11,820 nt of DNA from Zygnema cylindricum (taxonomy: Eukaryota > Streptophyta > Zygnematophyceae > Zygnematales > Zygnemataceae), in NCBI GenBank assembly GCA_037447655.1, contig JBBHKE010001369.1, forward strand, positions 1 to 11,820. The letters are read 5' to 3'. Position numbers and translations under genes: made by a program. Shown here one piece after another: positions 7,354 through 11,820 of this stretch (its first letter is position 1; every line of letters begins with the position of its first letter). The notes beneath the pieces were generated by a model. The model saw only the letters and a program-made list of their open reading frames with translations, had not been told where the DNA came from and searched no databases.

Positions 7354-7367
7354 TCCCTAACGTTAGG
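7354..7367. repeat. CCCTAACGTTAGGG palindrome with telomere-like neighbours
   Basis: A perfect 14-bp palindrome is formed by CCCTAA and TTAGGG head to head around CG. It is flanked by CCTTAACCTTAAC on the left and by spaced, T-rich TAGGGTTTTTTAGGG-type strings to about 7410. It resembles a degenerate interstitial telomere-type patch, but the repeats are irregular and no long hexamer array exists. Confidence 0.5.
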
Positions 7368-7466
7368 GTTTTTTTAGGATTTTTCTAGGGTTTTTTAGGG
7401 AGTTTTAAGAGTTTTAAGGGTTCCCAGACGATTTCCAATATCTCGCCAGTACGCATTAAAACTGGT

Positions 7467-7480
7467 ATATCGGCCGATAT
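7467..7480. repeat. Perfect palindrome ATATCGGCCGATAT
   Basis: A 14-bp perfect palindrome, flanked outward by GGT and GAGACC. Inverted CCAGT/ACTGG strings lie at 7456-7465 on its left. It could be a binding site or the centre of a decayed palindromic element; neither is shown. Confidence 0.7.
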
Positions 7481-8342
7481 TGAGACCAACCTCGGTATGT
7501 AAACTTAAAAGCTGGCGATTTCAGTTTAGTACGCAGCACGCACGAAATATTGAATAATTCCCAAACCGTAGAGATTTTTTATTCAACTTAATAGGACCGG
7601 CGCCGTGGTTCACGCTATCCGTACGAGTCAAAACAAACGAGACGTTTGTACGGAAAATTTGTTTCCCGCGCACCTACCGTTTTCAAATGGTCCTGCTTCT
7701 CGTTTAGCCACACGTGTGGTCAGGGAATCGTACACTCGAATCTTTGACATAAGACAAAAAGGATGTTGGGAAAAATATACATAACTGAAGAAAACGACAA
7801 GAATCTCGGCTCGATCTACCTATAGGGTGACAGACCGGACGGAATGCGTCGGCAGTCGGCTAAACGACAAATAATAATGGACAATTAATGTCCGAGATAT
7901 TGTCGGCCAAGTTCGTACATTTATAGACTGCATTAAATAGAGTATGGCACCGTACAGATTGTCCAATCCACTGACAGATACGACAAATCAGGACTGACAG
8001 CTTAGGACATACACTAAGGAATCGGAGAGAATTTTTACCAACTGTGCGTTTCGCCATACAATATTCTACAAAATCATTTAGTGCGATAAAACCATACGAA
8101 ACAAGAGAAACGTATTTTATCCACTCTGTTATAATCATCCGTACAATATAAAGTATAGACTTCGGTGGTTGAAGCTGGTCCACACAATACATTTTTATGA
8201 GCTATTTCGTACCATTCTATTTATTGTTTTTATTTTTTTTCTTTTTATTTTTGTATCTGATTATTTCTGCAATTTTGCTTATGCCGTACAAAAGCATATG
8301 CTGCTGAGAATATTTTAGGGTTCCGTTCCATTGCGAGCAGAT
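7481..8342. other. Long stretch without a supported gene
   Basis: No gene is supported. The strongest candidate is a minus-strand frame at 7860-8192 (110 codons). It has hydrophobic and cysteine-rich segments, but no recognisable domain, no splice signals that I can pair and an AT-rich context, so I leave it uncalled. A hairpin ACAAACG-AGA-CGTTTGT lies at 7633-7649 inside a wider TCCGTAC/GTACGGA pair. T-rich sequence fills 8215-8260. Confidence 0.45.
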
Positions 8343-8455
8343 TGGAATCTGTTTCTTTGTCGCATCTGTAAATTTTACGAAAGAGTCCAAAATTATTGAC
8401 CGTGTTTGTTAAGCAGACGCTCAGCTTTTACGTCCCGACAAAGAAACAGATTCCA
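8343..8455. repeat. Perfect 20-bp inverted repeat with 73-bp loop
   Basis: TGGAATCTGTTTCTTTGTCG at 8343-8362 is perfectly complementary to 8436-8455. The intervening 73 bp has no obvious internal pairing. The perfect stem stands out against the decayed palindromes around it. It could be a small young hairpin element, a transcript hairpin, or the ends of a tiny terminal-inverted-repeat element. No direct repeat is evident at the flanks. Confidence 0.9.
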
Positions 8456-8576
8456 GCCTGTTTTCAAAAAAAATGCCGCCTTAATATTGCAATACTCACG
8501 TGCTTTACTTTAGAAGAGGCAAACTACTTTACACGTGGCAGTCGCAAGTGAAATATATAAAACTATATATCGTGAC

Positions 8577-8797
8577 TACACCGTGAATCGCTATTAGTGT
8601 TAATGGCGTTTTCGTCGCTTAAAACATCTTTTCTCCGTACACACATGTCGGATTGTGGATCTGACGGTTGCGATTGAATGGTAAGATTCTCAGCTTCCGA
8701 TTGGCTGTCTGAAATTGAAATTCGGACAATTGTGTACGGAGAAAAGATGTTTTAAGTGGCGAAAAAATTATTAACCCTAATAGCGATTCAAGGTGTA
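8577..8797 (+). mobile_element. Family-1 palindromic MITE, copy A (221 bp)
   Basis: The ends are TACACCGTGAATCGCTATTA and its near complement ending CGATTCAAGGTGTA. The arms pair over at least 70 bp, including AAAACATCTTTTCTCCGTAC against its complement, and the pairing continues more weakly to a centre at AAGATTCTCAGCTTCCGATT. There is no ORF. With TA taken as the target-site duplication the element itself runs CACCG...CGGTG-type, as in Tc1/mariner-like MITEs; that assignment is inference. Related copies lie at 9649-9873, 10451-10688 (opposite orientation) and 1277-1394 (half). Confidence 0.9.
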
Positions 8798-8883
8798 AGT
8801 GCTTTTGTCCGCTTTACATATTTATCTACGTGTCATGCCGTACAATTATCCGTTTTCGAGGTAGGACGACGTCTACTCTACAG

Positions 8884-9086
8884 TACACCGCGAATCGTTA
8901 TTAGCGTTGAGAAATTATTAGTGTAAAGAAAAAATTAGCGTCATCCATTCTAATTTAGTGCCAGGAGACGTGGCAGATTATCGTCCACGTCCTTAAATAG
9001 TGTAGTTTATTCTATTTAAGGTATTAATGTCAAAATTTTGGGGTGCCGATATAGAGTTCATAACGCTAATAACGATTCGCGGTGTA
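8884..9086 (+). mobile_element. Family-2 MITE, best copy (203 bp)
   Basis: The ends are TACACCGCGAATCGTTATTA and the inverted TAATAACGATTCGCGGTGTA, pairing for about 25 bp. These termini match family 1, but the interior is unrelated: it carries AGTGCCAGGAGACGTGGCAG and a TTTTGGGGTGCCGATATAG block. It is preceded by CTACAG and followed by CTTTACAG. No ORF is present. The interior blocks recur at 5225-5283 and 11351-11548, which shows that it is a repeat family and not a deleted family-1 copy. Confidence 0.88.
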
Positions 9087-9648
9087 CTTTACAGATTGTA
9101 CGGACAATAGAGTTGTTGAGACAGTTGTCGAGACGGTTTATGTCGGTTTGTCGGTCCAGTTTCGTAATGATTGCCCGAAATAAATGGTTCTCATACGCGA
9201 CAAACAGAAAAATTAAAAAACTTCGGTTCAGGGGTTTAGTCCACATCTGTGACTGTGTACGGATCATAAAACGTACTGATCACATTTAGCACTCAGAATC
9301 TCACGGTTGTAATCCTGGTCCGCGGCTCGTCTTTCGCTTTTTTTTTTTTTGGAAAACGCGATGAGACGCAAAGATGTACCTGTAAAAATTCAATTATTTG
9401 GACCTTTTAATTTATCACACGTGTGATTTACGTAATGGGAAAAATAATAGAATCCGCTATTAATGCCGCTGAAAATTTTGATAATCTTTTTGGCTCTCGT
9501 AAAGGAATGCGATTCGCTCAAATTTTGGAGTTAACGCCACAAACACATCGAGCCACGCAAAACAGCCGAAAAAACGTGAAAAAATCATTTTTACGAAGGT
9601 TTTCGTCCTTCCCGGGCGTCCTTTTTATTTTGTTTGCACTGCAGTACT
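9087..9648. other. Stretch between MITEs, no supported gene
   Basis: A plus-strand frame (9038-9289) begins inside the family-2 terminus and another (9423-9674) runs into the terminus of the next MITE, so neither is a convincing gene. The second has a somewhat protein-like start (MGKIIESAINAAENF at 9435) but no recognised domain. A T-homopolymer lies at 9340-9351, with GTCTTTCGC and GCGATGAGAC strings around it that pair partly. Confidence 0.4.
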
Positions 9649-9873
9649 CACCGCGAATCGTTATTACTTATTAGAGTCAAGGTTTTTTTCGCCACTTAAA
9701 ACATCTTTTATCCGTACACACTTGTCGGATTGTGGATCTGACGGTTGCGATTGAAATGTAGCATTCTCAGCTTCCGATTGGCGGTCTCAAATTGAAAATC
9801 CAGCAAGTGTGTACGGATAAAAGATGTTTTAAGTGGCGAAAAAAAACCTTGACGCTAATAACGATTCGCGGTG
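9649..9873 (+). mobile_element. Family-1 palindromic MITE, copy B (225 bp)
   Basis: It runs CACCGCGAATCGTTATTA...TAATAACGATTCGCGGTG, and its arms share AAAACATCTTTTATCCGTAC and the inverted counterpart. The central AGCTTCCGATTGGCGGTCTC block is shared with copy A. The adjoining bases are ACT on the left and GTA on the right, so the TA flank seen in other copies is one base displaced on each side here. Both arms carry TTTTATCCG where copy A has TTTTCTCCG, so the arms changed together. No ORF. Confidence 0.9.
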
Positions 9874-10450
9874 GTATTGTAGCTACGCGACAAATTTTGA
9901 ACGGTAAAAATTATTATTATGTGGTTCATGCAATGGAACCGCTATCTTTTCATTTAAAAAAAAAGCGAAACATGAGGCGCAATTTTTTTCCAAGGGAGCC
10001 TAACCCTAATTTTCAGAACTAAGAAGCGTGACACATGTCACAAATTTAAGTTGTCAGGTGGCGACAAAATTGTCTTGTTAACAGCTCATGTTTCTTAACA
10101 GCCCCTGCAGGAAACTAAAGGCTAGGCGCCATTGGTTCATAAAATATTAAAATGTTTCTTTGCGCGAGACCCGTTTTGGTGTCGGTTGCAAGATCCAAGT
10201 TTGTCGTTTTTGCCATTTACAATTCGCCGCGTGGCCGTTCCAGGAAAACAAAAAAAAGTACGATAAGTACAAGAGTACGTGAACAAATGTTTCTCTCCGC
10301 GTTGTTTTACGCGTGAGAATTATTTTTAGGGATCAACTTCTGAATGGACGAATCAAATCCTTTTGTAGGACTTAAAAATGTTACAAAACATTGTCAGAAG
10401 CGATTTTAGTGCAGCCTGTTTTTTTTCTTGTCGTATAGTACACGCGTAAA
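9874..10450. other. AT-rich stretch without a gene
   Basis: No coding sequence is supported. A near palindrome GTGACACATGTCAC lies at 10028-10041 and repeated TTAACAGC strings flank 10078-10102. The sequence is otherwise unremarkable AT-rich DNA. Confidence 0.5.
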
Positions 10451-10688
10451 CTACAGTACACCGTCGATCGTATTTAGCGTGTATGCTTTTTTCGCCTCTA
10501 AAAACATCTTTTCTCCGTACACATTTGTCCGATTGTCAATGTGAGACCGGCAATCGATAGCTGAGAATCTTACCTTTCAAGCGCAACCGTCAGATCCACA
10601 ATCCGACATGTATGTACGGAGAAAATATGTTTTAAGAGACAAAAAAAACATTCACGCTAAATACGATCGACGGTGTACTGTACTGTAG
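10451..10688 (-). mobile_element. Family-1 palindromic MITE, copy C, inverted (238 bp with CTACAG ends)
   Basis: The central block reads in the opposite direction to copies A and B (AGCTGAGAATCTTACC on the plus strand). The termini are CTACAGTACACCGTCGATCG and its complement on the right, with a duplicated GTACT step in TGTACTGTACTGTAG. Both ends share GTCGATCGTATTTAGCG, where A and B have a GAATCG version. This shows that the two termini diverged together, as expected if arms are homogenised or the copy came from a different founder. Confidence 0.9.
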
Positions 10689-11350
10689 TCACAGTTCCCC
10701 CCGACTTCCCGCGGCTATTGCGGCTATGTATGGAGCCCAGACCTAAGACTACAGTGCTGTACTTTAAATAGTCTTGCTAATCTGGTTTTCAATGCAAAGG
10801 AGCCCATTGGATTGGCTTGTGTTCGAACTTTTTGAAACGATTTGGAGATTACAGTACCGTACCGTATCATCCACACTGTTGAACTCGAAGCCGGTCAGTA
10901 ATTATTATTTTACGTTCGGAATATTGTCGTTTTGAGGACGTGCATTTAATAGGTTTGAACTTCACGTCATTTGGCTTGCAGAAAGTACAGCTCAGAGGCT
11001 TTTCTATTGGCGGAGAGCATGTGGAACATGTACGGTGTGGTGACTTGATTTAAGTTGCGGATGTTGCGTTCGCAACATAAAACGACAAATTGACAAACGT
11101 CACAACAAGACAGTACGATAAAAGTACTTATGTAGTTAGCCGTTTTTGCCGAGCGCTTATCGTGGACCTACTAATACGACCGAAACCCACTACCCTACAC
11201 ACCGACAAAACAACTAACCGACCAGGGGTCCAGTGTTACAAAAGCGTGTGAATTTAAAATGTCGGTAGTATTATCCTTTCCATGAGGATTTGTCAGTAGC
11301 GATTCCTCATCACTTCTGCGTGCTCCACGTTTGCAATCATTAGCACCCTC
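10689..11350. other. Stretch without a supported gene
   Basis: No gene recognised. It contains ACAGTACCGTACCGTATC (10852-10869) and a near palindrome ATGTTGCG-TT-CGCAACAT at 11061-11078. The 60-codon minus-strand frame at 11195-11377 runs into the next MITE and has no recognisable features. Confidence 0.45.
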
Positions 11351-11548
11351 CACACCGTGAATCCGATATTCGAGCAAAGAAATTATTAGCGTAGGGCTTA
11401 TACCTTTGTTATCCAGTATAAATCAAGTGCCAATACGTGGCTGGATAATAACCGCTTATATAATGTCAAGGAGAAACAATTTGTAACGCTATTTTGTCGT
11501 CAGAGCCGAAATAGAAGTTACTAATGCTAAAAGCGTTTCGAGTTATAA
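11351..11548 (+). mobile_element. Family-2 MITE, decayed copy
   Basis: The left end reads CACACCGTGAATCC and the interior repeats AGAAATTATTAGCGTAG and AGTGCCAATACGTGGC, which match AGAAATTATTAGTGTAA and AGTGCCAGGAGACGTGGC in the copy at 8884. The right end has GAGCCGAAATAGAAGTTACTA and a degenerate terminus (AAGCGTTTCGAGTTATAA). The weak right terminus suggests an old copy. Confidence 0.75.
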
Positions 11549-11662
11549 ATGCAATTGGATCACACTCTTGGAAGCGAGTCAAATGGTACATCAATTGTCA
11601 CGTCGATAACATCACATTTGCATCACTCTGCGGAATGCGCGATTCCACAATAAATCATATTT
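11549..11662. other. Spacer before the minisatellite
   Basis: Only 114 bp without a gene. It contains repeated CATCACATTTGCATCACT-like strings (about 11610-11630) and GCGGAATGCGCGATTCC, with no other structure that I can assign. Confidence 0.5.
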
Positions 11663-11820
11663 GCAGCAGACGCTGCATCATTTTGGCAGCAGACGCTGCA
11701 TCATTCTGGCAGCAAACGCTGCATCATTTTGGCAGCAGGCGCTGCATCATTCTGGCAGCAAACGCTGCATCATTTTGGCAGCAGGCGCTGCATCATTCTG
11801 GCAGCAAACGCTGCATCATT
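11663..11820. repeat. 23-bp hairpin minisatellite, seven units, open at the window end
   Basis: Units start at 11663, 11686, 11709, 11732, 11755, 11778 and 11801 (the last cut at 20 bp by the window end). Each has a perfect stem GCAGC...GCTGC around a 4-nt loop, then ATCATT(T/C)TG. The loops are AGAC, AGAC, AAAC, AGGC, AAAC, AGGC, AAAC and the T/C position alternates, so units 3-4 and 5-6 repeat as a 46-bp dimer. A 23-bp period is not a multiple of three, so the array is not a coding repeat. Its full length is unknown. Confidence 0.95.

Noticed and set aside
9423-9674. Plus-strand 83-codon frame starting MIYVMGKIIES
   Set aside because: Its end runs into the terminus of a MITE and no domain or splice signal supports it.
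9792-10022. Plus-strand 76-codon frame
   Set aside because: It starts inside a family-1 MITE and runs through homopolymer sequence.
11195-11377. Minus-strand 60-codon frame
   Set aside because: Short, overlaps the end of a family-2 MITE, and has no recognisable motif.
11663-11820. CRISPR array reading of the terminal repeats
   Set aside because: The 23-bp units are contiguous with no unique spacers and the context is eukaryotic, so it is a minisatellite.

Overview
This window looks like non-coding, repeat-dominated eukaryotic DNA. The signs are long microsatellites, LTR-type repeats, several families of palindromic miniature elements, a hairpin minisatellite, and only traces of genes. The one convincing gene has a GT-AG intron of only 45 nt and an AATAAA signal at its 3' end. 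That suggests a compact-intron animal, possibly nematode-like, but this is inference and no marker gene fixes the taxon. I see no tRNA, rRNA, CRISPR or prokaryotic operon structure.

Layout. 1-262 is a duplicated 63-bp block ending in CA repeats, followed by a long TA microsatellite. 262-676 is a fold-back element with arms of about 150-170 bp. 677-2001 is AT-rich and unannotated apart from half of a palindromic MITE at 1277-1394. 2002-2297 (minus) holds the last two exons of a small GC-rich gene, probably a secreted, dibasic-rich peptide precursor, whose 5' exon is not identified. 2300-2802 holds two diverged copies of an intron-like sequence. 2803-4389 and 5647-7239 are two copies of a ~1.59-kb LTR-like element (TGTCGTGC...GCATGACA), and 4392-4603 is a truncated third copy. 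Between them lie a 122-codon minus-strand ORF of unknown function (4619-4984) and one end of a family-2 MITE. From 7240 onward the DNA is AT-rich with scattered palindromes. It carries three full-length family-1 MITEs (8577-8797, 9649-9873, 10451-10688) and two family-2 MITEs (8884-9086, 11351-11548). The two families share termini but differ inside. The window ends within a 23-bp hairpin minisatellite (11663-11820).

The most informative observations are these. (a) The splice-consistent gene at 2002-2297 has an in-frame six-codon duplication. (b) The two LTR-like copies are about 3% different at both ends, yet I read no difference across a central 1,021 bp. (c) Two MITE families appear to share one set of terminal sequences, as if mobilised by one absent transposase. 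(d) The terminal minisatellite has a dimeric higher-order pattern, and all its variation lies outside the hairpin stem. All comparisons were made by eye, so identities are approximate unless a count is given.
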